From UBA10649 sp963842725 (GTDB lineage: Bacteria > Actinomycetota > Actinomycetes > S36-B12), in NCBI GenBank assembly GCA_963842725.1, contig CAWJHN010000003.1, positions 434,001 to 498,000 of the forward strand: a DNA stretch of 64,000 nt, read 5' to 3'. The notes beneath the pieces were generated by a model. That model was given only the letters and a program-made list of their open reading frames with translations. It was not told the DNA's origin and searched no databases. Made by a program: the position numbers and the translations under genes. Every line of letters starts with the position of its first letter. Within the stretch, counting starts at the first letter, position 1. Below are positions 1 through 8,032 of this stretch, piece by piece.

Positions 1-826
1 CGCTGGGCACGAAGCAGGTGACCAGGTAGCGCCCGGCCTTGAACGGGCCCTTGATCGCGATCCGCACATTCGGCGAGATCACCTCGAAGGTGTAGTCCGG
101 CCCCGTGAGGAAGGGCGGTGGGTTCGGGCTGGCCAGGGCCCGTCGCACCTGGGCGTTCGTGGTGCTCGGCCTCACTCCGCTCATGCTCAGGAAGTGGATC
201 TCCTTGGACCGGTTGACGAAGCGCACCCAGCCGTTCCCGACTTCCGCCAGCCCGGCAGTCCGCCACGTGTTCCCGCCGTCGGAGGTGCTGGCGGCAGTTA
301 TCGTCGCGCTCGTCTCGTGCAGCGTTCCCCTGCGACGCTCGCCGGCGACGGTGAACGTCCCGGGCTGCGCCAGGCCCATGGTGGTGGACTGGATGCCGAG
401 CACGTAGTAGGTCCCCACCGGCAGCACCACCTGATACGTCGTGCCCTTGTAGCCTCCTCCGTACCACGTCGAGGCCTGGCGGACGTTGCGCATGGCCTGT
501 GCCGCGGCCGCTCCGGCTCCCGGAGCGGTGGGATCGCCGAAGATCGGGCCGAACTGCGCAAGGACGTAGTCGAGGTCCGACGTGCGGACGATGGCCAGCT
601 GGTCGGGCTGGGGCTCGTCGCCGGGAATCGTGAACGTCCTGCCGATGGTGACCTCGACGACGCCGGGTCGGATCTGTGCGGCGCTGGCCTGCGCCTGGGT
701 GCCGACGACGGACAGGGTCAGCCTGGCTGGGCCCGGGTCGGCGGACGCGGCCGGAGCCGGAAGGACGGCCAGGGTGACGGCCGCCGCAGCGACGGTGGAC
801 AGCAGAAGACGTGGTGTTGTGCGCAT
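1..826 (-). CDS. secreted protein of unknown function, cut off by window start
   Basis: An open frame starts with ATG at 826 and runs without a stop to base 1, giving 275 codons of the N-terminal part; the C-terminus lies outside the window. Residues 1-28 form a classical signal peptide: Arg at 2 and 5, a hydrophobic Ala/Leu/Val core, and cleavage likely after the motif ASA, followed by DPGPARLTL. The mature part is Thr/Val/Gly rich and beta-strand-like, with no catalytic motif I recognise. The visible end (KAGRYLVTCFVPS) resembles the end of cupredoxin-like secreted actinobacterial proteins, but this is a weak impression. The gene runs away from dcd. A DtxR/IdeR-type iron box lies about 145 bp upstream, so iron control is possible. 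Confidence 0.75.
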   Translation of the reverse strand, partial: MRTTPRLLLSTVAAAAVTLAVLPAPAASADPGPARLTLSVVGTQAQASAAQIRPGVVEVTIGRTFTIPGDEPQPDQLAIVRTSDLDYVLAQFGPIFGDPTAPGAGAAAAQAMRNVRQASTWYGGGYKGTTYQVVLPVGTYYVLGIQSTTMGLAQPGTFTVAGERRRGTLHETSATITAASTSDGGNTWRTAGLAEVGNGWVRFVNRSKEIHFLSMSGVRPSTTNAQVRRALASPNPPPFLTGPDYTFEVISPNVRIAIKGPFKAGRYLVTCFVPS

Positions 827-969
827 GGATTCCCCAGAAGGGTTGACGACTCGAGTCGGAGTGGCCGGCGCGGTGGCCGGGCCGCACACCTTCGAGAGTC
901 GGGGTCCGCAAACGGCGGATAGCCGTTCGTAGAAGCCGGTTCTCGGCGGATGAGGTGGAGCAGTGGTGG

Positions 970-988
970 TGAGCGTAGCCTTACCTAA
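970..988 (-). promoter_or_regulatory. candidate DtxR/IdeR iron box
   Basis: The minus strand reads TTAGGTAAGGCTACGCTCA. Against the actinobacterial iron-box consensus (TWAGGTWAGSCTWACCTWA) 16 of 19 positions agree, with the left half complete and the right half degenerate. It lies upstream of the secreted protein gene on minus and about 80 bp before the dcd -10 element on plus. The orientation that makes sense is control of the secreted protein. The match is by eye only. Confidence 0.45.
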
Positions 989-1065
989 CCTGCCCGGCAA
1001 TGGTCCCGAAAGACGGCCAAGCCGTTCGCGGTGGCCTTCGCCTCCGGGTCCGGGGCCGCAACCGA

Positions 1066-1071
1066 TAGCCT
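1066..1071 (+). promoter_or_regulatory. -10 element of dcd, leaderless type
   Basis: TAGCCT lies exactly 6 bases before the GTG start of dcd and no Shine-Dalgarno sequence is present. This spacing places the transcription start at or next to the start codon. Confidence 0.5.
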
Positions 1072-1077
1072 CGGGGC

Positions 1078-1653
1078 GTGCTGCTCTCCGATCGTGATAT
1101 CAAGGCAGAGATCGACGCCGGCCGGGTGGGGCTCGAGCCGTACGACGAGTCGATGATCCAGCCGTCGAGCATCGACGTGCGCCTGGACCGCTGGTTCCGC
1201 GTCTTCGAGAACCACCGCTACCCGCACATCGATCCGAGCACCGAACAGCCCGACCTGACCCGGCTCCTCGAGCCGGAGGCCGACGAGCCGTTCATCCTGC
1301 ATCCGGGCGAGTTCGTCCTGGGCTCCACGTACGAGGTCGTCGGCCTGCCCGACGACATCGCCGGACGCCTGGAGGGCAAGTCGTCGCTCGGGCGCCTCGG
1401 CCTCCTGACGCACTCGACCGCGGGCTTCATCGACCCCGGGTTCTCCGGGCACGTGACGCTCGAGCTGTCGAACGTGGCCAACCTGCCGATCATGCTGTAC
1501 CCGGGCATGAAGATCGGGCAGCTGTGCCTGTTCCGGCTGTCGAGCCCGGCGGAGCATCCGTACGGATCGGAGAAGTACGGCTCGCGCTACCAGGGGCAGC
1601 GCGGCCCGACTCCCAGCCGGTCGTACGCGAACTTCCACCGGACGCAGATCTGA
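1078..1653 (+). CDS. dcd: dCTP deaminase
   Basis: Makes dUTP, or dUMP directly in bifunctional forms, from dCTP for thymidylate synthesis in the cytosol. The protein has 191 residues, as usual for actinobacterial Dcd. It starts MLLSDRDIKAEI and carries the family signature around residues 98-140: GRLEGKSSLGRLGLLTHSTA, then GFIDPGF. The C-terminal part ends in the YQGQRGPTPSR segment that closes over the nucleotide. The start is GTG at 1078, set by the start of homology and by the -10 hexamer 6 bases upstream. Actinobacterial relatives such as the mycobacterial enzyme are often bifunctional deaminase/diphosphatases, so dUMP formation is likely but not proven here. Confidence 0.95.
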   Translation: MLLSDRDIKAEIDAGRVGLEPYDESMIQPSSIDVRLDRWFRVFENHRYPHIDPSTEQPDLTRLLEPEADEPFILHPGEFVLGSTYEVVGLPDDIAGRLEGKSSLGRLGLLTHSTAGFIDPGFSGHVTLELSNVANLPIMLYPGMKIGQLCLFRLSSPAEHPYGSEKYGSRYQGQRGPTPSRSYANFHRTQI

Positions 1654-1658
1654 CCGCC

Positions 1659-2165
1659 GTGCAGATGCCGCCGGACGACGAGCTCGAGATCCTCACCTAC
1701 TCCGACTTCGGCGTGGGTATCCGATGGCTGGCCCAGCAGCTCGTCGACGAGGAGTGGATTCCCGACGCGATCCTCGGCGTCGTGCGCGGCGGACTGTTCG
1801 TGGCCGCCGGGCTCGCATACGCGCTCGACATCAAGGACGTGCGGCACGTCAACGTCGAGTTCTACACCGACGCCGGCGTCACGTTGCCCGAGCCGATCCT
1901 CATCGGCCAGCAGCCGCACCTGCTCGATCTGGTCCACAAGCGCGTCCTCGTGGCAGACGACGTTGCCGACACGGGAGCGACGCTGCACTTCGTGCGGAAT
2001 CTGCTCCCGGAAGACGCGGACGTGCGGGTCGCGGTCCTCTACGAGAAGCCGGACACGACCTACGCACCGGAGCTCGCCTGGCGCTCCACGGACCGGTGGA
2101 TCCGATTCCCGTGGATCCAGGTGCCGCCGGTGCGGATCGACGAGGCCGGCCGATCATCGGTCTAG
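1659..2165 (+). CDS. phosphoribosyltransferase, purine type
   Basis: A type I phosphoribosyltransferase of about 168 residues. The PRPP-binding loop is clear in RVLVADDVADTGATL, and an upstream GVVRGGLFVAAGLAYAL segment matches the flexible-loop region of xanthine-guanine or hypoxanthine phosphoribosyltransferases. It probably salvages a purine base onto PRPP; the exact base cannot be told. The frame is open further upstream inside dcd, but the homologous part begins at MPPDDELEIL, so the start is GTG 1659 or ATG 1665, just after the dcd stop at 1653. The 5-bp gap suggests co-transcription with dcd. Confidence 0.8.
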   Translation: MQMPPDDELEILTYSDFGVGIRWLAQQLVDEEWIPDAILGVVRGGLFVAAGLAYALDIKDVRHVNVEFYTDAGVTLPEPILIGQQPHLLDLVHKRVLVADDVADTGATLHFVRNLLPEDADVRVAVLYEKPDTTYAPELAWRSTDRWIRFPWIQVPPVRIDEAGRSSV

Positions 2166-2216
2166 CGGGGCGACGATGACCGGGTGCCATATGCGCAGTG
2201 AGGGGCGGGTGGACGC

Positions 2217-3005
2217 GTGAGCGCCGATCTGGAGTTCGCGAGGATGCTGGCCGCGCGGGCCGGCGAGATCATGCGCGCGCACTTCCGGCCGGGGGCGGAG
2301 TTCCGGACGAAGGCCGACGGCAGCCCGGTCACGGCTGCCGACGAGGCCGTCAACTCGATGGTGCTCGATGCCGTCCGTGACGGCTTTCCCGCGGACGGCG
2401 TCATCGGCGAGGAGGGGAGCAGCCCACCGGGATCGTCCGACCGCGTGTGGGTGTGCGACCCGATCGACGGCACGATGCCGTTCACGCTGGGCGTCCCCAC
2501 CAGCATGTTCTCGCTCGCGCTGGTCGTCGACGGCGAACCGGTGCTCGGCGTCCTGTACGACCCCGTGCTCGACCGGCTCTACGAGGCCGAGCGCGGTTCG
2601 GGCGCGCGGGTGAACGGCGATCGGCTCTCGGTGAGCGACGCCGGACTCGCGGGATCCATCGTCTCGCTGCCCGTGGCGCGGTACGGCCTCACCGACAACG
2701 CCGCTCTGCTCGCGGACGGGATCTCGCGGGGCCTGCGCGTCCTCGCGGTGGGCGCCATCACCTACGAGTGCGCCCTCGTGGCCTCCGGCCAACTCACGGC
2801 GTGCGTATTCGCCGGTGAGTCGGTCTGGGATGTGGCGGCCGTCGCCGTCATCGTCGAGGAGGCCGGTGGGCGCGTCACAGCCATCGACGGTGGCCCGCAA
2901 CGCTACGACGGGCCGGTCCGGGGTGCCCTGGTGAGCAATGGCCGGGCGCATGCCGATCTGGTCGACCTCGTGCGTCCCCACCTGCTCGGCACCGACCCTG
3001 GCTGA
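2217..3005 (+). CDS. inositol monophosphatase family phosphatase
   Basis: A 262-residue Mg2+-dependent sugar-phosphatase fold. The metal ligands are visible in order: GEEGS, then CDPIDGTMPF (the DPIDGT motif), and near the C-terminus ESVWDVAA, which is the WDxAA motif. Substrates in this family range from inositol-1-phosphate to histidinol phosphate and fructose-1,6-bisphosphate, and nothing here decides between them. Inositol or histidinol phosphate is plausible in an actinobacterium. It starts with GTG at 2217, about 50 bp after the phosphoribosyltransferase and in the same direction, so the two may share a transcript. Confidence 0.85.
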   Translation: MSADLEFARMLAARAGEIMRAHFRPGAEFRTKADGSPVTAADEAVNSMVLDAVRDGFPADGVIGEEGSSPPGSSDRVWVCDPIDGTMPFTLGVPTSMFSLALVVDGEPVLGVLYDPVLDRLYEAERGSGARVNGDRLSVSDAGLAGSIVSLPVARYGLTDNAALLADGISRGLRVLAVGAITYECALVASGQLTACVFAGESVWDVAAVAVIVEEAGGRVTAIDGGPQRYDGPVRGALVSNGRAHADLVDLVRPHLLGTDPG

Positions 3006-3024
3006 CGGGAGGCCGAAAGGGGTC

Positions 3025-3030
3025 GATAAT
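3025..3030 (+). promoter_or_regulatory. -10 element of moaE, leaderless type
   Basis: GATAAT lies exactly 6 bases before the ATG of moaE. No Shine-Dalgarno sequence is visible. Confidence 0.45.
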
Positions 3031-3036
3031 GACCCG

Positions 3037-3459
3037 ATGGGCGATATCCGGCTGGTGGAGGTGGTCGAGCATCCGCTCGACCTGGCGGCCATGGAGGCGC
3101 TCGTCGCCGACGATCGTGCGGGCGCAGTCGTCTCCTTCTCCGGAAACGTCCGCGACAACGACCACGGACGCACGGTCGCCCGGCTGACGTATGAGGGGCA
3201 TCCCACGGCGGCGGACGTCCTCGGCCAGGTGGCCCGGGAGATCGATCAGCGCTTCGGCCTGGTCGCGCTCGCCGTCGCCCATCGGGTCGGCGGCCTCGAG
3301 ATCGGCGACGCCGCGCTGATCGCCACCGTGTCCTCAGCGCACCGGCAGGAGGCGTTCGCCGCCTGCGCGGCGCTCGTCGACCTGACCAAGGAGCGCCTTC
3401 CGGTGTGGAAGCACCAGGTCTTCTCGGACGGCACCGACGAGTGGGTGAACTGCGCATGA
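3037..3459 (+). CDS. moaE: molybdopterin synthase catalytic subunit MoaE
   Basis: Transfers sulfur carried on the MoaD C-terminus to precursor Z, making molybdopterin. The protein has 140 residues, as usual. Family marks are the AGAVVSFSGNVRDND segment near residue 30, AHRVGGLEIGD in the middle, and the C-terminal ERLPVWKHQVF with the conserved lysine. The frame is open upstream, but ATG 3037 fits both homology and the -10 hexamer 6 bases before it. Its TGA overlaps the moaA start by ATGA, so the two are translated together. First gene of the molybdenum cofactor cluster. Confidence 0.93.
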   Translation: MGDIRLVEVVEHPLDLAAMEALVADDRAGAVVSFSGNVRDNDHGRTVARLTYEGHPTAADVLGQVAREIDQRFGLVALAVAHRVGGLEIGDAALIATVSSAHRQEAFAACAALVDLTKERLPVWKHQVFSDGTDEWVNCA

Positions 3460-4457
3460 GCACGCTCACGGACACCTACGGGCGGTCGCATCGCGACCTG
3501 CGGGTCTCGGTCACCGACCGCTGCAACCTGAGGTGCACGTACTGCATGCCGCCCGACTTCTCCGACTGGCTGCCGGGCGACCACCTGCTGTCGATCGACG
3601 AGATGCTGACGGTCATCGCCGTCGCCGTGGGCGAGGGCATCCGGACGATTCGCCTGACGGGCGGCGAGCCGCTGCTGCGTCCTGACCTGCCCGAGATCGT
3701 CCGCCGCATCCGGGCACTGCCCGACCCGCCACGCATCTCGTTGACCACCAACGGCCTGCGGCTTGCCGAGCTGGCCCCCGAACTGGCCGAGGCGGGCCTC
3801 GAGCGGGTGAACGTCAGCCTCGACACGCTCGACCGCGATCGCTTCCGCGATCTCACGTTCCGCGATCGTTTCGACGACGTCCTCGCGGGCATCGCGGCGG
3901 CGCAGCGCGCCGGCCTCGCGCCGCTGAAGGTCAATACGGTGCTGATGCGCGGCGTCAACGACGACGAGGCGATTCCGATGCTCAGGCACGCGATCGCGAA
4001 CGGGTGGAGCCTCCGCTTCATCGAGCAGATGCCGCTCGACCCGCACGGAGCGTGGGACCGCTCGTCCATGGTCACGTCGGCGGAGGTGTTCGAACTGCTG
4101 TCGACCGAGTTCGAGCTCGTGCCAGTCCCGGGACGCGGCTCGGCGCCGGCCGAGGAGTTCACCGTGGACGGCGGGCCCGCCACCGTGGGCATCATCGCCA
4201 GCGTGTCCAAGCCCTTCTGTGCGGCGTGCGACCGGCTCCGGCTCACTGCCGACGGCCAGCTGCGCAACTGCCTCTTCGCCAGGGACGAGACCGACCTGAG
4301 GGCCACGCTGCGCGACGCCTCCCTCGACGAGTCCGAGCGCCGGGCGCGGATCGTGCGGCTGTTCGCGTCGTCCGTCGTCGCGAAACTGCCCGGGCACGGC
4401 ATCAACGACCCGTCCTTCATCCAGCCGGATCGGCCGATGTCCGCCATCGGCGGCTAG
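3456..4457 (+). CDS. moaA: GTP 3',8-cyclase MoaA
   Basis: Radical SAM enzyme that, before MoaC, turns GTP into the first molybdopterin intermediate. It has 333 residues. The N-terminal radical SAM cluster is CNLRCTYC near residue 25, followed by TGGEPLLRPDL. The C-terminal second cluster site is CAACDRLRLTADGQLRNC. The protein ends in Gly-Gly (SAIGG), a tail needed for activity in the family. The start ATG 3456 overlaps the moaE stop. The end faces moaD, which also ends in Gly-Gly, 35 bp away. Confidence 0.96.
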   Translation: MSTLTDTYGRSHRDLRVSVTDRCNLRCTYCMPPDFSDWLPGDHLLSIDEMLTVIAVAVGEGIRTIRLTGGEPLLRPDLPEIVRRIRALPDPPRISLTTNGLRLAELAPELAEAGLERVNVSLDTLDRDRFRDLTFRDRFDDVLAGIAAAQRAGLAPLKVNTVLMRGVNDDEAIPMLRHAIANGWSLRFIEQMPLDPHGAWDRSSMVTSAEVFELLSTEFELVPVPGRGSAPAEEFTVDGGPATVGIIASVSKPFCAACDRLRLTADGQLRNCLFARDETDLRATLRDASLDESERRARIVRLFASSVVAKLPGHGINDPSFIQPDRPMSAIGG

Positions 4458-4492
4458 CGGGACCGCAGGCGCTCGGCGCGGCAAAGCCGGGG

Positions 4493-4741
4493 TCAGCCGC
4501 CGGCGAACGGCGGGAGCACGTCGATGCGATGACCTTGGCCCACGATCACCCCGCCGTCGTGCGCCGCCACGCCGTCGACCAGGCAGCTGCAGCGCGGCCG
4601 CACCTGGGCGAACGACGGATGGGCCGACTCGATGCCGTCGAGGATGTCCTGCAGGGATCCCGGCGCGGCCATGACCATGGGCGCCCCCACGGCGGCGCGC
4701 GCGGCCGCGAACAGATGCACCTCGACCTCGGGACCGCTCAC
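4493..4741 (-). CDS. moaD: molybdopterin synthase sulfur carrier MoaD
   Basis: Ubiquitin-like sulfur carrier of molybdopterin synthase, partner of MoaE. It has 82 residues and the obligatory Gly-Gly C-terminus (DVLPPFAGG), on which the thiocarboxylate forms. The N-terminus VEVHLFAAARAAVG is typical. The frame is open far upstream, over moaC, but GTG 4741 gives the normal size and has a -10 hexamer 7 bases before it. It lies on the opposite strand between moaA and moaC, so it has its own promoter, back to back with that of moaC. Confidence 0.88.
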   Translation of the reverse strand: MSGPEVEVHLFAAARAAVGAPMVMAAPGSLQDILDGIESAHPSFAQVRPRCSCLVDGVAAHDGGVIVGQGHRIDVLPPFAGG

Positions 4742-4748
4742 GTCCTCG

Positions 4749-4754
4749 AGGGTA
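4749..4754 (-). promoter_or_regulatory. -10 element of moaD, leaderless type
   Basis: On minus this reads TACCCT, 7 bases before the GTG of moaD. It is back to back with the moaC element 22 bp away. Confidence 0.45.
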
Positions 4755-4775
4755 CGACGTCGGCGGCGGCCGTCG

Positions 4776-4781
4776 TAGGGT
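4776..4781 (+). promoter_or_regulatory. -10 element of moaC, leaderless type
   Basis: TAGGGT lies exactly 6 bases before the ATG of moaC. There is no Shine-Dalgarno sequence. Confidence 0.5.
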
Positions 4782-4787
4782 GACGCC

Positions 4788-5285
4788 ATGACATCGTCCG
4801 ATGGCGGGTTCACGCACCTGAACGACCGTGGCGAGGCCCGCATGGTCGATGTCACGGGGAAGGACGTCACCGTGCGCTCGGCCACGGCACGCTGCCGGGT
4901 GGGCGTGTCGGCCGAGGTGGCCGCCCTGCTGCGCACTGGAGACCTGCCGAAGGGCGATGCGCTCGGCGTGGCGCGCATCGCCGCGATCCAGGCGACCAAG
5001 CGGACGCCGGACCTCATCCCGCTGTGCCACCCGATCGCCGTGCACGGCGTCGACGTGGCGGTGAGCCTCGAGGGCTCGGCCGACGACGCCCGCGTCGAAC
5101 TGGTTGTCACCGTCCGCACGGCGGACCGGACCGGAGTCGAGATGGAGGCGCTCACCGCGGCGGCGGTGGGGGGCCTGACGATCATCGACATGGTCAAGGG
5201 TCGGGACCGCTCGGCCGCGATCACCGAGGTCGTGCTGCTCGAGAAGCTCGGCGGCCGCTCGGGCCACTGGGTGCGCGCGCAGTGA
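4788..5285 (+). CDS. moaC: cyclic pyranopterin monophosphate synthase MoaC
   Basis: Second step of molybdenum cofactor synthesis: converts the MoaA product into cyclic pyranopterin monophosphate. It has 165 residues, as in the family. Signatures are FTHLNDRGEARMVDV at the N-terminus, the active-site TPDLIPLCHP segment near residues 77-86, EMEALTAAAVGGLTIIDMVK, and KGRDRSA. The next gene starts with GTG inside the moaC stop (GTGA), so the two are coupled. Confidence 0.96.
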   Translation: MTSSDGGFTHLNDRGEARMVDVTGKDVTVRSATARCRVGVSAEVAALLRTGDLPKGDALGVARIAAIQATKRTPDLIPLCHPIAVHGVDVAVSLEGSADDARVELVVTVRTADRTGVEMEALTAAAVGGLTIIDMVKGRDRSAAITEVVLLEKLGGRSGHWVRAQ

Positions 5286-5764
5286 CGCGGCCTCGTCGGG
5301 CCCGCGTGGTCACCGTGTCCACACGGACCGCCGCGGGCGTGCGGGACGACGCCTCGGGACCCGCGGTGCTGGCGGCGCTGAGCGCCCTGGGGCTGGCATG
5401 CGAGGGGCCGGTCGTGGTCGCGGACGGTGATGACGTGGTGCGGGTCCTTCGAGAGGCCGTGGCGGACGACGTCGATCTGGTGGTCACCACCGGAGGCACA
5501 GGGCACACCCCGTCAGACCTCACCCCGGAGATGACGCGCCGGGTCATCGACCGTGAGTCGCCCGGACTCTCGGAGGCCGTCCGGGCGCACGGCGTCGCGC
5601 AGGGCGTGCCGACGGCGGTCCTCTCACGCGGCATCGCCGGCATCGCGGGCAGCACGCTGATCATCAACCTGCCCGGCTCGACGGGTGGCGCCCGCGACGG
5701 AGTGGCGGCCCTGGCCCCCGTGCTCCTGCACGCGCTGGACCAGGTGCGCGGCAGCGACCACTAG
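5282..5764 (+). CDS. moaB: molybdopterin adenylyltransferase-type protein (MogA/MoaB)
   Basis: Likely adenylates molybdopterin before molybdate insertion by a MoeA protein, which is not in this window. It has 160 residues. The MoCF signature TTGGTGHTPSDLTPE lies near residues 67-81 and the second motif INLPGSTGGARDG near 131-143. The GTG start at 5282 overlaps the moaC stop. MogA and MoaB cannot be separated by eye. It is last in its direction; a weak hairpin at 5772-5792 separates it from the convergent etfD-like gene. Confidence 0.88.
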   Translation: MTRPRRARVVTVSTRTAAGVRDDASGPAVLAALSALGLACEGPVVVADGDDVVRVLREAVADDVDLVVTTGGTGHTPSDLTPEMTRRVIDRESPGLSEAVRAHGVAQGVPTAVLSRGIAGIAGSTLIINLPGSTGGARDGVAALAPVLLHALDQVRGSDH

Positions 5765-5790
5765 GGCCCCCGACCGCGGCTGCGGAGCGG

Positions 5791-8004
5791 TCAGGCCTTG
5801 GCGGCGCTCAGCAGAAGCGTCGCGACATCGACGACCTCGACCCCCTGCGCGGTCGTGCCATCGGCCTGGCGGCCGGTGATCGCGTCGTTGAGCATGACCG
5901 AGCAGAAGGGGCAGGCGACGGCCACCTTGGCTGCGCCCGTTGCGATGGCCTCGTCGCCGCGGACCTCGTTGACCTTGCTGCCGATCTTCTCCTCCATCCA
6001 CATGCGGGCGCCGCCGGCGCCGCAGCAGAAGGACTTGTCACCGTGGCGGGGCATCTCGACCGCGGTGCCCCCGGTCGCCTCGACCAGCTCGCGGGGCGGC
6101 ACGTAGATGTTGTTGTGCCGGCCCAGGTAGCACGGGTCGTGGTAGGTGACGGTCTGCGCGACCGGCGCGACCGGCGTGAGGCGTCCGGCCTTGACCAGGT
6201 CGTTCAGCAGCTCGGTATGGTGCACGACCTCGTAGTTGCCGCCCAGCTGCGGGTACTCGCGCTTGAGCGTGTTGAGGCAGTGCGGGCAGGTCACGACGAT
6301 CTTCGTCGCCTTGATCTCGTTGAGGACCTCGACGTTCTGCATCGCCTGCATCTGGAACAGGAACTCGTTGCCGGCCCGCCTGGCCGGATCGCCGGTGCAG
6401 GTCTCGCCCTCGCCGAGGACCATGAAGCTGACGCCCGCGATGTTCAGCAGCTCGGCCACCGACTTGGTGGTGCGCTTGGCGCGGTCCTCGAAGGCGCCCG
6501 CGCAGCCGACCCAGAAGAGGTAGTCGACGTCGTCGGGGATGGTGTCCTCGCCGTCCGCCCCGAACACGCGGACGTCGAAGTCGACCTCGGCGATCCAGGC
6601 GTTGCGGTCGGACGCGTTCATGCCCCACGGGTTTCCCTTGGACTCGAGGTTCTTGAACATGCCGTTGAGCTCGCTCGGGAACTCGGTGGCGATCATGACC
6701 TGGTTGCGGCGCATGTCGATGAAGTGGTCGATGTGCTCGATGTCGACGGGGCACTGGTTGACGCAGGCTCCGCAGGTCGTGCAGGACCAGAGCGCGTCCT
6801 CGGTGATGATCGGCAGCTCGAGGCCTGTGGTGCGGTGGCCGTCGAACGTGTAGCCGTCCTCGCCGGCGTGGTCACTGCCGTCGCGCGAGCCGATGAACGG
6901 CCGCTCGACCTGCGCCCGCACGTCGGCCGAGACGGCGGCCAGTGCCTCCTCGTGCATCTCGCCGAGTCCGGGGTGCGCTCCGCCGGCCGCCATCAGGTAC
7001 GGGGCCTGGGTGAACATGGTGTCGCGGAGGTTCATGATCATGAGCTTGGGAGACAGCGGCTTCCCGGTGTTCCAGGCCGGGCACTGCGACTGGCAGCGTC
7101 CGCACTCGGTGCAGGCCATGAAGTCGACGTAGTTCTTCCACGTGAAGTCGCCGATGTGGCCCTTGCCGAACGTCGCGTCGTCCGGCGGATCCTCGAAGTC
7201 GACCGGCTCGCCGCCGTAGTAGATCGGCAGCAGCGGCCCGAGGGCGTTCGGTCGGCGGGAGGTGTAGACGTTGACCGGCGCACTGAAGATGTGAAGGTGC
7301 TTGGAGTGGAGCACGAGCAGCAGGAACGCCAGGATCACGGTCACGTGCGACCAGATGAACACGGTCTCGATCCACAGGTTCGCGGTGTCGCCCAGGCCGG
7401 CGAGCATTCCACCGACGGCGTTGGAGGCGAACGCGCCGCCCATGTCGCCGGAGTGGACCGTGTCGACGATGTTGTTGACCTTGGCCCCGCGGTACATCAG
7501 CAGCGTGACGACGACCAGGAGGATCATGACGAGCACGACCCATGCGCCCCGGGTGTGCGAGCCGAAGAACCGCGATGCCCGACCCTGCGTGGCCGGGTTG
7601 TTGGTGAACCGGATGATCGCGAAGATCACGATGCCGACCAGCACCAGCACCGCGAACAGGTCCTCCATGAACCGCACGGCCGCCCAGGTGCCGAAGATCG
7701 GCACCGAGAAGTTCTCGATGACGAGCTCGCCGAAGGCCGTCAGAACCGTGAGGCCGAGGACCAGGAAGCCCCAGAACGCGAAGACGTGCGCGAGTCCGGG
7801 GACGGTCCACTTGAGCAGCTTGCGCTGGCCGAGGACCTCGGTCGCCTCCGCCTCCACCCGCTTGGGCGCATTCTCGGTGCGTCCCACGGCTGGCTTGCCC
7901 ACTCGGGCCAGCGAGATGAGGAACCAGCCGCGCCGAACCGCGAAGGCGGCGAGGACGACGGTGATGGCGATGCCGACGATGGCGCGTAGCAGCATGTGAT
8001 CCAC
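5791..8004 (-). CDS. etfD: EtfD-like membrane iron-sulfur oxidoreductase
   Basis: A 737-residue membrane protein. Roughly residues 1-250 form a nitrate-reductase-gamma-like helix bundle. Next comes a ferredoxin-type part with two CxxCxxCxxxCP motifs (CTECGRCQSQCP and CTTCGACVNQCP), then two cysteine-rich CCG-type domains (motifs CPHCLNTL and FCCGAGGARMWMEE). This matches mycobacterial Rv0338c, proposed to pass electrons from electron-transfer flavoprotein in fatty-acid oxidation to menaquinone. By family inference it does the same here. GTG 8004 is chosen because a TAGTCT hexamer sits 6 bases before it; ATG 7995 is the alternative. It is transcribed alone. Confidence 0.85.
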   Translation of the reverse strand: MDHMLLRAIVGIAITVVLAAFAVRRGWFLISLARVGKPAVGRTENAPKRVEAEATEVLGQRKLLKWTVPGLAHVFAFWGFLVLGLTVLTAFGELVIENFSVPIFGTWAAVRFMEDLFAVLVLVGIVIFAIIRFTNNPATQGRASRFFGSHTRGAWVVLVMILLVVVTLLMYRGAKVNNIVDTVHSGDMGGAFASNAVGGMLAGLGDTANLWIETVFIWSHVTVILAFLLLVLHSKHLHIFSAPVNVYTSRRPNALGPLLPIYYGGEPVDFEDPPDDATFGKGHIGDFTWKNYVDFMACTECGRCQSQCPAWNTGKPLSPKLMIMNLRDTMFTQAPYLMAAGGAHPGLGEMHEEALAAVSADVRAQVERPFIGSRDGSDHAGEDGYTFDGHRTTGLELPIITEDALWSCTTCGACVNQCPVDIEHIDHFIDMRRNQVMIATEFPSELNGMFKNLESKGNPWGMNASDRNAWIAEVDFDVRVFGADGEDTIPDDVDYLFWVGCAGAFEDRAKRTTKSVAELLNIAGVSFMVLGEGETCTGDPARRAGNEFLFQMQAMQNVEVLNEIKATKIVVTCPHCLNTLKREYPQLGGNYEVVHHTELLNDLVKAGRLTPVAPVAQTVTYHDPCYLGRHNNIYVPPRELVEATGGTAVEMPRHGDKSFCCGAGGARMWMEEKIGSKVNEVRGDEAIATGAAKVAVACPFCSVMLNDAITGRQADGTTAQGVEVVDVATLLLSAAKA

Positions 8005-8010
8005 GGGCCG

Positions 8011-8016
8011 AGACTA
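8011..8016 (-). promoter_or_regulatory. -10 element of the etfD-like gene, leaderless type
   Basis: On minus this reads TAGTCT, 6 bases before GTG 8004. It supports that start over the ATG three codons later. Confidence 0.45.
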
Positions 8017-8032
8017 GCGCCCCGGTTTGGGC

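Noticed and set aside
4448..4502. Inverted repeat CGGCGGC/GCCGCCG between the ends of moaA and moaD as a bidirectional terminator
   Set aside because: Both arms are the codons for the Gly-Gly tails of MoaA and MoaD read from opposite strands. The symmetry follows from protein function and the loop is over 40 bases.
5772..5792. Hairpin between mog/moaB and the etfD-like gene as a terminator
   Set aside because: Only 6 pairs around a 9-base loop and no U-run. It may help termination but cannot be supported as a feature.
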